Source: Bradyrhizobium sp. CCBAU 53338 (GTDB lineage: Bacteria; Pseudomonadota; Alphaproteobacteria; Rhizobiales; Xanthobacteraceae). From it: a stretch of DNA of 64,000 bases. Under the pieces are notes generated by a model, which worked only from the letters and a program-made list of their open reading frames with translations, was not told where the DNA came from and ran no database searches. The stretch spans positions 3,596,001-3,660,000 of the forward strand of contig NZ_CP030048.1 of the NCBI RefSeq assembly GCF_015291665.1, written 5' to 3'. Positions 51,189-60,918 of the stretch are shown here, in pieces. Both the position numbers and the translations under genes were made by a program. Position 1 is the first letter of the stretch, and each line of letters begins with the position of its first letter.

Positions 51189-51485
51189 ATGATCACCGAG
51201 ATCGCGCAAATCGACGTCAAGCCGGGCAGCGAGAAGGACTTTGAGGCTGCCGTCGCCAAGGCCAAGGCCGCCTTCGGCCGCTCCAAGGGCTTCCACGGCT
51301 TTGAACTGCACAAGTCGATCGAGAGGCCGCAGCGCTACCGGCTGATGGTGAAATGGGCGACGCTGGAGAACCACACCGTCGATTTCCGCGGCTCCGAGAA
51401 TTTCACCGAATGGCGCGGCCTCGTCGGCCAGTATTTCGCCTCGCCCCCGGAGGTCGAGCACACCGAGACCGTGCTGACGACCTGA
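51189..51485 (+). CDS. Antibiotic biosynthesis monooxygenase (ABM) family protein
   Basis: This protein has 98 residues from ATG 51189. It is a ferredoxin-like alpha-beta barrel: MITEIAQIDVKPGSEKDFEA, FHGFELHKSIERPQRYRLMV, KWATLENHTVDFRGSENFTE. The pattern VxWxTLExHxxxFRxSxxFxxW is typical of ABM-domain proteins, dimeric enzymes acting on quinones or heme-like molecules, or of unknown role. It stands alone and ends three bases before the convergent transporter gene. Confidence 0.85.
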   Translation: MITEIAQIDVKPGSEKDFEAAVAKAKAAFGRSKGFHGFELHKSIERPQRYRLMVKWATLENHTVDFRGSENFTEWRGLVGQYFASPPEVEHTETVLTT

Positions 51486-51488
51486 GGA

Positions 51489-52631
51489 TCAGGCCGTCTC
51501 GGCGAGAGGCGGCGCCTCATATGTCTTGAAATGATCGATCATGACCTTGGCGATGGCGACGAGTGGCAGCGCCAGCGCCAGGCCCCAGATGCCGAACACG
51601 ACGCCGAGCAGGATCTGGAACGCGAACAGCGTGGCCGGCGGGATGTCCAGCGCCTGGCGCTGGAGGATCGGCGTCAGCACATAGCTCTCCATCGCATGCA
51701 CGCCGAGAAACAACACCAGCGCCGATAGCGCCGGAATCCAGCCCGAAGCGAGGCTCGCCAGCACCACGACGACGCCGGCGATGATGGCGCCGACGGTCGG
51801 GATGAAGGCAAGCAGGCCGGCCTGGATCCCCAGGATGAACGAGCCGGGGATGCCGATGATGGCAAGCCCGATCCAGGTCACGACGCCCACCGCAATCATC
51901 ACGATGATCTGCGCGATCAGCCAGCGCTCCAGCGTCTCGCCGATGCGGTCGATGATCAGCGTCGCGCGCATGCGATGTTTCGCCGGTGTGAGAAACAACA
52001 GCCCGTCGTGATAGACGCCGGGTTGCGCGGCGAAGGCGAGCCCGAGGAACAGCACGATGAAGACATTGCCGACCGCGCTGATCGCGCCGAACAGCAGCTT
52101 GAAGGTCTGGCTCACGATCGCCCCGCCGCTGGAGGCGAGCGCGCCTGCCCCCGGCAACGGGCCGTGCGAGTTCTGGTTCGAGGCAGGCGTCGCCGGCGTG
52201 AGGTCACCCGAGGACGAGGCTGCCGAGTTGGCATTGCCGAGATCGAAGACGCTGGTGTCGATGCCGTGGCTTTCCAGGAAGGACCTCAGATGCGAGATCT
52301 GCGACTTGATGGTGTTGCTGAGTACTGAAGCCTGGTCGGCGATCGTCGCACCGCCGAGATAGGCGACGCCGGAGAGCAGCACCGCAAGCACGATGCAGAC
52401 GGTCGCAAGCCGCACGGCATGTGGCAGGTGAACGTGGCGGCCCAGCGCATTGGTCAGGGCGTTGAGGCCGACCCCCAGCAGCATACCGGTGAATATCAGG
52501 AGCAGAGTGGCCGCAAAATACCAGGTGAAAACCAGAGCTGCAGTGAACAGCACGACCCCGATGCCGCCGACTGCGACAGCCCAAACGAGATCGTCGCGAG
52601 TCTGGGCCCGTTCATCTCTGGAGATCGTCAC
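51489..52631 (-). CDS. AI-2E family transporter (PerM/TqsA-like)
   Basis: This protein has about 380 residues from GTG 52631, chosen for the AAGGA just upstream; the frame is open to 52661. Eight or so membrane segments are present with a periplasmic stretch (about 100-190). Family hallmarks are YLGGATIADQASVLSNTIKS, RWLIAQIIVMIAVGVVTWIG near 235, and LAFIPTVGAIIAGVVVVLAS near 275, followed by VHAMESYVLTPILQRQALDI. The family exports diverse small molecules or ions; the substrate is unknown. Confidence 0.9.
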   Translation of the reverse strand: MTISRDERAQTRDDLVWAVAVGGIGVVLFTAALVFTWYFAATLLLIFTGMLLGVGLNALTNALGRHVHLPHAVRLATVCIVLAVLLSGVAYLGGATIADQASVLSNTIKSQISHLRSFLESHGIDTSVFDLGNANSAASSSGDLTPATPASNQNSHGPLPGAGALASSGGAIVSQTFKLLFGAISAVGNVFIVLFLGLAFAAQPGVYHDGLLFLTPAKHRMRATLIIDRIGETLERWLIAQIIVMIAVGVVTWIGLAIIGIPGSFILGIQAGLLAFIPTVGAIIAGVVVVLASLASGWIPALSALVLFLGVHAMESYVLTPILQRQALDIPPATLFAFQILLGVVFGIWGLALALPLVAIAKVMIDHFKTYEAPPLAETA

Positions 52632-52769
52632 ATCAAGTCCTTTTCGGCGGCTGCGGGGCAAGGCACTCTTTCGGCAAACGCGCTTGCGATCAAGACCGCG
52701 TCAACGCGCTGGTTTGACGCTGCCGCGCGAACGGTGCAGACCGGTGAGAAAAGAACAGGTGGGGGGCGC

Positions 52770-53474
52770 TTGAGTTTCATCAGCAAATGGGCCGGTCTGC
52801 TAGGGCTCCTGGCCGTGATCGTGATTGGCGACCAGATCCGTATCAATCGGCCTGGCCACAAATATCGCCTCACGGTCGAAGTGACGACGCCTGACGGAAT
52901 CAGGACCGCCTCCGGTATCCTGGCCGTCGTGCCCGACCGCAACTACAACCGCGGCGGCCGCACCACGATCCACGGGGAGGCTGTGTTCGTCGATCTCGGA
53001 CAGGGCAGGAATTTGGTGGCGCTGCTGGCGCATCAGCAGGGGACCAAGCTCGACCTCGACGACATCAACTACGTCGCCGTCCGCGCCTATGGCGCTACGC
53101 GCGGCAATCGCGTCTCATTCACCGACATCAACAGGCAAGTGGGCATCGTTCCGGTGCAGGGGGAGGTGATCCCTGTGCTCGTGAGCTTTGGCGATGTGAG
53201 GGACCCCACCACCGCACGCCTTGTCGCCGCTGATCACGCGGATGTGGTTCTGGGCGACGGTTACGCCATCCGCGGCCTCACCGCCGAGGTGGTGCCCAAC
53301 GGATTTTGGCCGATCGATTTCGGCGGCGTGCTCGGGGAGCCTGTGACGCGCGGAATCGAGGCGAAATTGCCCTGGCTGGCCGCGCCGGGCGACCAGGCGG
53401 CAACCGCGCTGAAGGCGGCCGGCCTGCCTGCCACAGGTGCGGTCGAGGCCCGAGAGGCATTTGCGCGAAAATAG
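52770..53474 (+). CDS. Hypothetical membrane-anchored protein
   Basis: This protein has 234 residues from TTG 52770 (GGTGGGGGG upstream). One N-terminal membrane helix (LGLLAVIVIGDQI) is followed by a soluble beta-rich region beginning HKYRLTVEVTTPDGIRTASG, with VPVQGEVIPVLVSFGDVRDP later, and no catalytic motif. I have seen similar uncharacterised proteins in Bradyrhizobium. The open frame extends far upstream, but that part overlaps the transporter gene and is rejected. Confidence 0.7.
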   Translation: MSFISKWAGLLGLLAVIVIGDQIRINRPGHKYRLTVEVTTPDGIRTASGILAVVPDRNYNRGGRTTIHGEAVFVDLGQGRNLVALLAHQQGTKLDLDDINYVAVRAYGATRGNRVSFTDINRQVGIVPVQGEVIPVLVSFGDVRDPTTARLVAADHADVVLGDGYAIRGLTAEVVPNGFWPIDFGGVLGEPVTRGIEAKLPWLAAPGDQAATALKAAGLPATGAVEAREAFARK

Positions 53475-53565
53475 CATTGCCGTCCCGCGATCCCCTCTGT
53501 TGAATTTGTTCCATCCGAGGGGCATGTTTCAAGAATCTTCTTCGGCGGGGAGGTCGGAACGAGAG

Positions 53566-54339
53566 ATGAGAAAGCCGGTCGTCGGCGTGATCGGGAACGC
53601 CCATCGTGTCGAAAATCGATTTCAGGTCCAGATGGTCGGCGAGCGCAATTTGCGCGCGGTCGCAGAGGTCTCCGGCGGCTTGCCGGTGATGTTCGCGGGC
53701 TCGCCCGACATCACCGATATTGCCGCACTCCTCGACACCGTCGACGGGATCGTGCTGACCGGCGCTCGCGCCAACGTGCATCCGACCCGCTTCAACGTCG
53801 ACCCCTGCGAGAAGCACGAGCCCTACGACATCCACCGTGACGAGGTCGCGCTGGCGCTCTCGGTCGCCTGCGTTTCGCGTGGCATCCCGCTGTTCGGCAT
53901 CTGCCGGGGCCTCCAGGAGATGAACGTCGCCTTCGGCGGCTCGCTGCATCCCGAGATCCGCGAAATCCCCGGCCGCATGAACCATCGCATGCCAAGGCTC
54001 GAGAACGGCGAGATTCATCCAGATCCGACCGTCGTGTTCGCCGACCGTCACGACGTCGACCTCACCCCGGGCGGCGCGTTCGCCAAGCTTCTCGGCTGCG
54101 AGAAGATCCGGGTCAATTCGTTGCACGGACAGGGCATCCTCGATCCCGGCAAGCGCGTGCTGATCGAAGGCGTCGCCGAGGACGGCACCATCGAAGCGAT
54201 CCGCATCGCGGAAGCCCCGACCTTCGCACTCGGTGTGCAATGGCACGCCGAATACGACCCGCAGCGCAATCCCATCAATCGAAAGCTGTTCGAAGCTTTC
54301 GGCGAAGCGATGGTGGCGAAGCAGAAGGCCGCAGCGTAG
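53566..54339 (+). CDS. Class I glutamine amidotransferase, gamma-glutamyl-GABA hydrolase type (peptidase C26)
   Basis: This protein has 257 residues from ATG 53566 (MRKPVVGVIGNAH); an in-frame ATG at 53524 would add 14. The catalytic Cys is in GIPLFGICRGLQEMNVAFGG near 112, and His and Glu in FALGVQWHAEYDP near 228. DGIVLTGARANVHP near 65 fits PuuD-like hydrolases that cleave gamma-glutamyl amides in putrescine or related amine degradation. It stands alone. Confidence 0.9.
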   Translation: MRKPVVGVIGNAHRVENRFQVQMVGERNLRAVAEVSGGLPVMFAGSPDITDIAALLDTVDGIVLTGARANVHPTRFNVDPCEKHEPYDIHRDEVALALSVACVSRGIPLFGICRGLQEMNVAFGGSLHPEIREIPGRMNHRMPRLENGEIHPDPTVVFADRHDVDLTPGGAFAKLLGCEKIRVNSLHGQGILDPGKRVLIEGVAEDGTIEAIRIAEAPTFALGVQWHAEYDPQRNPINRKLFEAFGEAMVAKQKAAA

Positions 54340-54799
54340 CGGGCGCGGGCGCGGGCGAGAGGCCGTACGGCATGCTCTCGCCCGGCCGTCATTGCAAGCT
54401 CTGCAAAGCAATCCAAGTCTTTCCGTGTCGGGATTCTGGATTGCTTCGCTCGAATAAACCAATCGGCAAGAATTGGTTCGCATCAATTTTTGCGATTCCG
54501 ATTCGTTCTCTGGGAACGAAATGGAGTCAGATGCAGAACGAAAGTTGATGGCTTGCACTCCACCATGCCGCGCGCGCAAGCGCGAGCGCGGAAGCCATCT
54601 CAAAACAGAGCATGCGGCCTGATGGATGCCGGGCCTGCGTGCTAGTGCGCGCATACAGGAATGACTGGGGACCTGGTCCGCGACAGGGGCGCCGCAATTC
54701 GACCGGACCGTTGCATCGCACAATAGCAATTGCGGGCGACGTGCTCCGCATTGAGGTTTGCGTGACGGCCACCATATCTTCGGCAAGGGAGCCCTTGCC
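54340..54799. other. Intergenic region, no supported gene
   Basis: About 460 bases. GC-rich tandem CGGGCG units at about 54340-54360 are followed by a lower-GC stretch around 54400-54535 that could hold the promoter of the NfeD-slipin operon. Small open frames here have irregular composition and no ribosome binding sites. Nothing else recognised. Confidence 0.35.
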
Positions 54800-56173
54800 G
54801 TGAAGATCATGAAGGCGACCCTCGTTGCGGCGATCGGCATCGTCGCTTGTCTTGCCTGTCTCCGTCCCGGCTCAGCGGAGGATCCTCGCCGTGTTGCGCT
54901 CACCGTCACGATCGATGGCGCCATTGGCCCGGCGTCGGCGAGCTATGTGAAGGAGGCCCTGGTCAAGGCCAGCGAACGACGCGCAGAGATCGTGATCCTT
55001 CGCATGAATACGCCCGGCGGCCTGAACTCCAGCATGCGCGAGATCATCGCAGACATGCTCGGCTCGTCCGTTCCCGTCGCCGGCTACGTCGCGCCGGCCG
55101 GCGCCCATGCGGCAAGCGCCGGGACCTATATCCTCTATGCGACCCACATCGCCGCGATGGCGCCGGGCACCAATATCGGGGCCGCGACGCCAGTGCAGAT
55201 TGGCGGACCGCTTCAGGGCCTGCCCAGCGGCACGCCGGACAAAGACAGCAAGGACAGGAAGGACGAGCCGAAGGACGCGATGACGGCGAAGGTGACGAAC
55301 GACGCCGTTGCCTTCATCCGGAGCCTTGCCGAACTGCGCGGCCGCAATGCCGATTGGGCGGAGAGGGCGGTGCGCGAAGCCGCCACGCTGTCCGCCAATG
55401 GCGCCTTGCAGGCGCACGCCATCGACCTCGTCGCACGCGATGAGACCGACCTGCTCAGGCAGATCGATGGTCGCGTGGTCGAGCTTGGCGGCGGCACGAC
55501 GCAGCACCTGGCCACGCGGGATGCCGTCATCGAAGCCGTCGATCCCGGCTGGATCTCCCGATTCCTGGCGGTCATCACCGATCCCAACGTCGCGTTCATC
55601 CTCCTGATGGTCGGCATCTACGGCCTCATCTTCGAGTTCATGTCCCCCGGCGCCGTTGCTCCAGGCGTGGTCGGGACGATCTGCCTGCTGCTCAGCCTCT
55701 ACGCACTCAATATGCTGCCGATCAATTATGCCGGGCTCGCCCTGATGCTGGTCGGCATCGCGCTCCTCGCCATCGAGGCCTTCAATCCGACCGTCGTGAT
55801 TGGCCTTGGAGGCGTCGTCGCCTTTGTGCTGGGCGCCATCATGCTGGTCCGGGTCGAATCGCCGAGCTACCGGCTGTCGTGGTCGGTCATCGCCATCGTC
55901 GCGGCGATCTTCGCGGGGTTTGTTCTGGTCGTGCTCGGCGCGCTCCGGCGCGCCCGCCGCAGTTCGCCACGGGTCGGCGCGCAAGCCATGCGAGGCCTTA
56001 TCGCCGAGGTGCTCGACTGGAACGAGAACGAGGGGCACGTCTTCACCCATGGCGAACGCTGGCAAGCGCGCGGCGCCGACACCTTCAAGCCCGGTGAGAG
56101 GGTCGAGGTCGCCAATATCGTCGACTTGACCCTGGTGGTCCGGCGGCCAAGCGGCGAGGGAGGTCAAGTCTGA
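54800..56173 (+). CDS. NfeD-family membrane serine protease (ClpP-class)
   Basis: This protein has 457 residues from GTG 54800 behind GGGAG. A signal/anchor ([19 protein letters not shown]) is followed by a ClpP-like protease domain with [20 protein letters not shown] (catalytic Ser region), [14 protein letters not shown] and [14 protein letters not shown]. Four or five membrane helices (about 260-385) and a C-terminal OB-fold NfeD domain follow ([20 protein letters not shown]). Full-length NfeD proteins cleave stomatin-like partners; the next gene, overlapping by one base, encodes one. Confidence 0.93.
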   Translation: MKIMKATLVAAIGIVACLACLRPGSAEDPRRVALTVTIDGAIGPASASYVKEALVKASERRAEIVILRMNTPGGLNSSMREIIADMLGSSVPVAGYVAPAGAHAASAGTYILYATHIAAMAPGTNIGAATPVQIGGPLQGLPSGTPDKDSKDRKDEPKDAMTAKVTNDAVAFIRSLAELRGRNADWAERAVREAATLSANGALQAHAIDLVARDETDLLRQIDGRVVELGGGTTQHLATRDAVIEAVDPGWISRFLAVITDPNVAFILLMVGIYGLIFEFMSPGAVAPGVVGTICLLLSLYALNMLPINYAGLALMLVGIALLAIEAFNPTVVIGLGGVVAFVLGAIMLVRVESPSYRLSWSVIAIVAAIFAGFVLVVLGALRRARRSSPRVGAQAMRGLIAEVLDWNENEGHVFTHGERWQARGADTFKPGERVEVANIVDLTLVVRRPSGEGGQV

Positions 56174-56931
56174 TGTTCGAATATTCGCTTTATGCAGCGC
56201 TTGCGCTGATCGTCATCCTGTTTCTCACCCAGGCCATTCGCATCCTCCGGGAATACGAGCGCGGCGTGATCTTCACGCTCGGCCGTTTCACCGGGGTGAA
56301 GGGGCCGGGCCTCGTCATCCTCATTCCGGTCGTGCAGCAGCTGGTTAAGGTCGACCTCAGGGTTATGGTGCAGGTGGTGCCGCCCCAAGATGTGATTTCG
56401 CGCGACAACGTCTCGGTCAAGGTCAACGCGGTTCTCTACTTCCGCATCGTCGATCCCGAGCGCGCCATCATCAAGGTCGGCGACTACATGGCCGCGACCA
56501 GTCAGCTCGCCCAGACCACACTGCGCTCGGTGCTTGGCAAGCACGAACTCGACGAGATGCTCGCCGAACGCGACAGGTTGAACGCCGACATCCAGGAAAT
56601 CCTCGACAAGCAGACCGACGTCTGGGGCATCAAGGTGACCGGCATCGAGATCAAGGACGTCGATCTCAACGAGACCATGGTGCGCGCGATCGCCAAGCAG
56701 GCCGAAGCGGAACGGCTGCGGCGCGCCAAAGTGATCAATGCGACGGGCGAACAGCAGGCCGCCGAAAAGCTGGTCGAGGCCGGCCGGATTCTCGCGCAGG
56801 AGCCGCAGGCAATGCAGCTGCGCTACTTCGCGGCCCTCCACGACATCGCGGGCGAGCGATCGTCGACCATCGTGTTTCCGCTGCCGACGGGGCTGCTCGA
56901 CCATTTGATGTCGCCGCGTGAGACGACGTGA
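56173..56931 (+). CDS. Slipin/stomatin-like SPFH protein
   Basis: This protein has 252 residues from ATG 56173. One N-terminal membrane hairpin ([19 protein letters not shown]) is followed by the SPFH domain: [60 protein letters not shown], then a helical tail with [20 protein letters not shown]. Its start shares a base with the NfeD stop, the typical slipin-NfeD operon. It organises membrane microdomains and is a likely NfeD substrate. Confidence 0.95.
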   Translation: MFEYSLYAALALIVILFLTQAIRILREYERGVIFTLGRFTGVKGPGLVILIPVVQQLVKVDLRVMVQVVPPQDVISRDNVSVKVNAVLYFRIVDPERAIIKVGDYMAATSQLAQTTLRSVLGKHELDEMLAERDRLNADIQEILDKQTDVWGIKVTGIEIKDVDLNETMVRAIAKQAEAERLRRAKVINATGEQQAAEKLVEAGRILAQEPQAMQLRYFAALHDIAGERSSTIVFPLPTGLLDHLMSPRETT

Positions 56932-56962
56932 GCGTGGATCGACGGAGAATGGGTCGAGCGCA

Positions 56963-57006
56963 GCGAAACCCATCGTTGTCGCGAGCCTTGAGGCGATGGG
57001 TTTCGC
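56963..57006. repeat. Palindromic intergenic repeat (REP-like)
   Basis: Perfect 13-base inverted repeat GCGAAACCCATCG (56963-56975) and CGATGGGTTTCGC (56994-57006), with additional GGGT/ACCC pairs outside. The core (A)CCCATC/GATGGGT also appears at 60881-60909. Repeats with this core are frequent between genes in Bradyrhizobium to my knowledge. Confidence 0.65.
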
Positions 57007-57031
57007 AAGGGCTCAACCCATCCTCGTAAGT

Positions 57032-57059
57032 AAAAGGCGCCCCTCGCGGAGCGCCTTTT
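57032..57059. terminator. Bidirectional terminator between slipin and glnA
   Basis: AAAAGGCGC, ten-base loop, GCGCCTTTT. The A-run and U-run make it work in both directions, for the rightward nfeD-slipin and leftward glnB-glnA units. Confidence 0.85.
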
Positions 57060-57083
57060 GCCTGTCTTGATCGCTCGAGCCGC

Positions 57084-58493
57084 TCAGCCCGAATAGTACA
57101 TGTCGAACTCGACCGGGTGCGGGGTCATCTCGAAGCGGGCGACCTCCGTCATCTTCAGCTCGATGTAAGCGTCGATGAAGTCGTCGTCGAACACGCCGCC
57201 GGCCTTGAGGAAGCCGCGGTCCTTGTCGAGGTTTTCCAGCGCCTCGCGGAGCGAACCGCAGACGGTCGGGATCTGCTTCAGTTCTTCCTTCGGCAGATCG
57301 TAGAGGTCCTTGTCCATCGCCGGACCCGGATCGATCTTGTTCTTGATGCCGTCGAGGCCGGCCATCAGCATCGCGGCGAAGCCGAGATAGGGATTGGCCA
57401 TCGGATCGGGGAAGCGCACCTCGACACGCTTGGCCTTCGGCGAGGCGGTGTAGGGGATGCGGCAGGAAGCCGAACGGTTGCGCGCGGAGTAGGCGAGCAG
57501 CACGGGGGCTTCGTAGCCCGGGACCAGACGCTTGTAGGAGTTGGTCGACGGGTTGGTGAAGGCGTTGATCGCCTTGGCGTGCTTGATGATGCCGCCGATG
57601 TAGTGGAGGCAGGTCTCCGACAGGTCGGCATATTTGTTGCCGGCGAACACCGGCTTGCCGTCCTTCCAGATCGACTGGTGCACGTGCATGCCCGAGCCGT
57701 TGTCGCCGTAGATCGGCTTCGGCATGAAGGTGGCGGTCTTGCCGTAGATGTGCGCGACCTGGTGGATGCAGTACTTGTAGATCTGCATGTGGTCGGCCAT
57801 CAGCGTCAGCGTGTCGAACTTCATGCCGAGCTCGTGCTGGGCGGAAGCGACCTCGTGGTGATGCTTCTCGACCTTGACGCCCATCTTGGCCATGGCGCCG
57901 AGCATTTCCGAGCGCATGTCCTGCACCGAGTCCTGCGGCGGGACCGGGAAGTAGCCGCCCTTGGTGCGGATGCGGTGGCCGAGATTGCCGCCTTCATATT
58001 CGGTGTCGGAGTTGGTCGGCAGCTCCGAGGAGTCGAGACGGAAGCCGGTCTTGTAGGGGTCCGCCGAATAGCGCACGTCGTCGAACACGAAGAACTCGGC
58101 CTCGGGACCGACGAACACGCTGTCACCCACGCCCATCGACTTCACCATCGCCTCGGCCTTCTTGGCGATGCCGCGGGGGTCGCGATTGTAGGGCTCGCCG
58201 GTGGTCGGCTCGAGCACGTCGCAGGTGATGACCATGGTGGTTTCGGCGAAGAACGGATCGATCGTCGCGGTCACCGGATCGGGCATCAGGCACATGTCGG
58301 ACTCGTTGATCGCCTTCCAGCCGGCGATCGAGGATCCGTCGAACATCGTTCCTTCGGCGAAAATGTCCTCGTCGATCATGCCGACGTCGAACGTCACGTG
58401 CTGCCACTTGCCGCGCGGATCGGTGAAGCGCAGGTCGACGTACTTAACGTCGTTGTCCTTGATCGATTTCAGGACGTCTTTGGCGGTCTTCAT
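57084..58493 (-). CDS. glnA: Glutamine synthetase type I
   Basis: This protein has 469 residues from ATG 58493. It has the full GSI pattern: [37 protein letters not shown] near 48, [13 protein letters not shown] near 128, [20 protein letters not shown] near 262, [20 protein letters not shown] near 315, and the adenylylation site DKDLYDLP near 397. It forms glutamine from glutamate, ammonia and ATP. GlnE-type adenylylation is expected from the Tyr. It is encoded downstream of glnB with a 150-base gap, the rhizobial glnBA order. Confidence 0.98.
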   Translation of the reverse strand: MKTAKDVLKSIKDNDVKYVDLRFTDPRGKWQHVTFDVGMIDEDIFAEGTMFDGSSIAGWKAINESDMCLMPDPVTATIDPFFAETTMVITCDVLEPTTGEPYNRDPRGIAKKAEAMVKSMGVGDSVFVGPEAEFFVFDDVRYSADPYKTGFRLDSSELPTNSDTEYEGGNLGHRIRTKGGYFPVPPQDSVQDMRSEMLGAMAKMGVKVEKHHHEVASAQHELGMKFDTLTLMADHMQIYKYCIHQVAHIYGKTATFMPKPIYGDNGSGMHVHQSIWKDGKPVFAGNKYADLSETCLHYIGGIIKHAKAINAFTNPSTNSYKRLVPGYEAPVLLAYSARNRSASCRIPYTASPKAKRVEVRFPDPMANPYLGFAAMLMAGLDGIKNKIDPGPAMDKDLYDLPKEELKQIPTVCGSLREALENLDKDRGFLKAGGVFDDDFIDAYIELKMTEVARFEMTPHPVEFDMYYSG

Positions 58494-58644
58494 GCATACC
58501 CCTTTTGGCTCTGCGGGTCGGTTTCCAGGTGAGCAGATTCGTTCTCGCTTTCGGCGAGTTTGGCGCAACCGCACAAACGAAATCAGGCCGCCGAAGCAGC
58601 CTTTTTTCTTTCAGAGTGTCGCAAAATTCGGGATAGCACCCGGC

Positions 58645-59040
<396 letters not shown>

Positions 59041-59151
59041 TCACGCACGATTTTGTCCTCGTCATGCCGGGACCTGACCAACCCGGCAACAGCGGCCGGC
59101 CACACCCAGATAATGCCAGTGAGCACGACGAACCGAAGCGGCTTCCTCGAA

Positions 59152-59168
59152 AGCAGGGTCTATGCCAA
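59152..59168 (-). promoter_or_regulatory. Sigma-54 (-24/-12) promoter candidate upstream of glnB
   Basis: Read on the minus strand: TTGGCATAGACCCTGCT. It has the invariant GG and GC exactly ten bases apart and matches the TTGGCA...TGCT frame of the RpoN consensus. Expected start of transcription is near 59140, about 160 bases before glnB. glnB of Bradyrhizobium japonicum is known to use an NtrC/RpoN-dependent promoter as one of two. No clear NtrC palindrome was identified upstream. Confidence 0.6.
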
Positions 59169-59361
59169 GTTGCAAATGCCCTGGATATTGGAGCGTTATC
59201 AGCCTTTTAACGAGCATCTCTGATAGGTTGAGCCGGTCGGCTCAAAATACCGAAGACTACGAAATAGGCAAACGGTTCAATATCTGTGCAAACAGTAGTT
59301 CCGGAGGCTAAATCGGCGCGGAATCTGCCTGTTGAAAAGGCGTTTGGACCAGGGAAGTGGC

Positions 59362-60861
59362 ATGGAAGTACTGACCACCGCCGAGATGCAGCGGGCTGAT
59401 CAACTCAGCATCACGGCTGGCACGCCCGGCTTCAAGCTGATGCTGAGCGCCGGCCAGGCGGTCGCGGAAGCCGCGGGCGCGCTGGTGGAGGAGGGGCCGA
59501 TCCTGATTGTCGCCGGCCCCGGCAACAATGGCGGCGACGGTTTTGTCGCAGCCGCCGAGTTGGCCGCGCAAGGGCGCGAGGTCTCGGTCATCCTGATGTG
59601 CGAACGCGACCAGCTCCAGGGCGATGCGGCCTCGGCTGCGCGCGGCTGGAAGCATCCGGTGCTGCCGTTCAATCCGCAGGCGATTGGAAAGCCGGCGCTG
59701 ATCATCGATGCGCTGTTCGGCGCGGGCCTCAGCCGCTCCGTCGAAGGTGAGGCGCGCGCGATGATCGAGGCAATCAACGCCAATGGCGCGCCGGTGCTCG
59801 CCGTAGATCTGCCGAGCGGCGTCAACGGTACCAGCGCTGCCGTGCTGGCCGTCGCGGTGAATGCCACCGAGACCGTCACCTTCTTCCGCAAGAAGCCCGC
59901 GCATCTCCTGCTGCCCGGCCGCATGCATTGCGGCCGCGTGCGCGTCGTCGATATCGGCATCGACGCGCAGGTGCTGGACGAGATCGCGCCGCAGACTTTC
60001 GAGAACGATCCGGATTTCTGGGGCGCCGCCTTTCCGGTGCCGCGCATCGACGGCCATAAATACGCTCGCGGTCACGTGCTGGCCGTCTCCGGCGATGCGG
60101 CCGCGACCGGCGCTGCGCGGCTCGCTGCCCGTGCGAGCTTGCGTGCCGGTGCAGGCCTTGTAACGCTTGCGACCCCGCGCGACGCGCTCGCGATCAATGC
60201 CAGTGCGCTGACGGCCGTGATGGTTCGCCCCGTCGACACTGCGGTCGAGTTCGGCGAGTTGCTCGGCGACGTCAGATACAACACCTGCATGATCGGCCCC
60301 GGTGCCGGCGTCGGTGAGCGCACCGGAGATATGGTTCACACCACGATCTCGGCACGACGCCACGTCGTGCTCGACGCGGATGCGCTGACGAGCTTCGCCG
60401 CCAATCCCGAGCGGCTGTTTGAATCGATCAAGTCGTCGCCCGAGGCTCAGGTCGTGCTGACACCGCACGAGGGTGAGTTTCCGCGGCTCTTCTCCGACCT
60501 CAGCAACAAGAATCCGGGCCGCTCGAAGCTCGAGCGCGTGCGCGCCGCCGCCGAACGCTCCGGCGCCGTCGTGCTGCTGAAGGGCCCTGACACCACCGTC
60601 GCCGCGCCCGACGGCCGCGCCACCATCGCCGCTAACGCGCCGCCCTGGCTTGCGACCGCCGGCGCCGGCGACGTGCTCGCCGGTATTGTTGCAGGCCTTC
60701 TGGCGCAGGGCGTGCCGGCCTTCGAAGCCGCCAGCATCGGCGTCTGGATGCACGGTGAAGCGGCCAGCGAAGCGGGGCCGGGCCTGATCGCCGAGGATCT
60801 CACCGAGACGCTGCCGGCCGTGCACCGCCGGATCTATGGCGCGCTTGGGATCGAGTACTGA
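59362..60861 (+). CDS. nnr: Bifunctional NAD(P)HX epimerase/dehydratase
   Basis: This protein has 499 residues from ATG 59362 with AGGGAAG upstream. The N-terminal YjeF_N epimerase domain (about 1-210) has TPGFKLMLSAGQAVAEA, VAGPGNNGGDGFVAAAELA and VLAVDLPSGVNGTSAAV. The C-terminal carbohydrate-kinase-like dehydratase domain (about 225-495) has HKYARGHVLAVSGDAAATGA, VVLDADALTSFA, LTPHEGEFPRLF and TAGAGDVLAGIVAGLLAQG. It repairs hydrated NADH and NADPH. Fusion of both domains is usual in bacteria. Confidence 0.95.
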   Translation: MEVLTTAEMQRADQLSITAGTPGFKLMLSAGQAVAEAAGALVEEGPILIVAGPGNNGGDGFVAAAELAAQGREVSVILMCERDQLQGDAASAARGWKHPVLPFNPQAIGKPALIIDALFGAGLSRSVEGEARAMIEAINANGAPVLAVDLPSGVNGTSAAVLAVAVNATETVTFFRKKPAHLLLPGRMHCGRVRVVDIGIDAQVLDEIAPQTFENDPDFWGAAFPVPRIDGHKYARGHVLAVSGDAAATGAARLAARASLRAGAGLVTLATPRDALAINASALTAVMVRPVDTAVEFGELLGDVRYNTCMIGPGAGVGERTGDMVHTTISARRHVVLDADALTSFAANPERLFESIKSSPEAQVVLTPHEGEFPRLFSDLSNKNPGRSKLERVRAAAERSGAVVLLKGPDTTVAAPDGRATIAANAPPWLATAGAGDVLAGIVAGLLAQGVPAFEAASIGVWMHGEAASEAGPGLIAEDLTETLPAVHRRIYGALGIEY

Positions 60862-60880
60862 GTTGTTGCTCGGATCGCTA

Positions 60881-60909
60881 GGATGGGTCTCGCTTCGCTC
60901 TGCCCATCC
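60881..60909. repeat. Palindromic intergenic element
   Basis: GGATGGG (60881-60887) and CCCATCC (60903-60909) in the short gap between the convergent nnr and cupredoxin-type genes. It shares its GATGGGT core with the repeat at 56963-57006. It may act as a transcription barrier; there is no U-run. Confidence 0.5.
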
Positions 60910-60918
60910 GACGCATCC

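Noticed and set aside
52419..52769. N-terminal extension of the hypothetical at 52770-53474
   Set aside because: The extra part is antisense to the AI-2E-type transporter; TTG 52770 has a good ribosome binding site and precedes a sensible membrane anchor.
54527..54775. Small minus-strand gene between the amidotransferase and nfeD genes
   Set aside because: No ribosome binding site, irregular composition, and it covers the likely promoter of the nfeD operon.
57117..58532. 471-codon open frame antisense to glnA
   Set aside because: Typical high-GC shadow of a highly expressed gene; Val/Gly/His-rich composition without domains.
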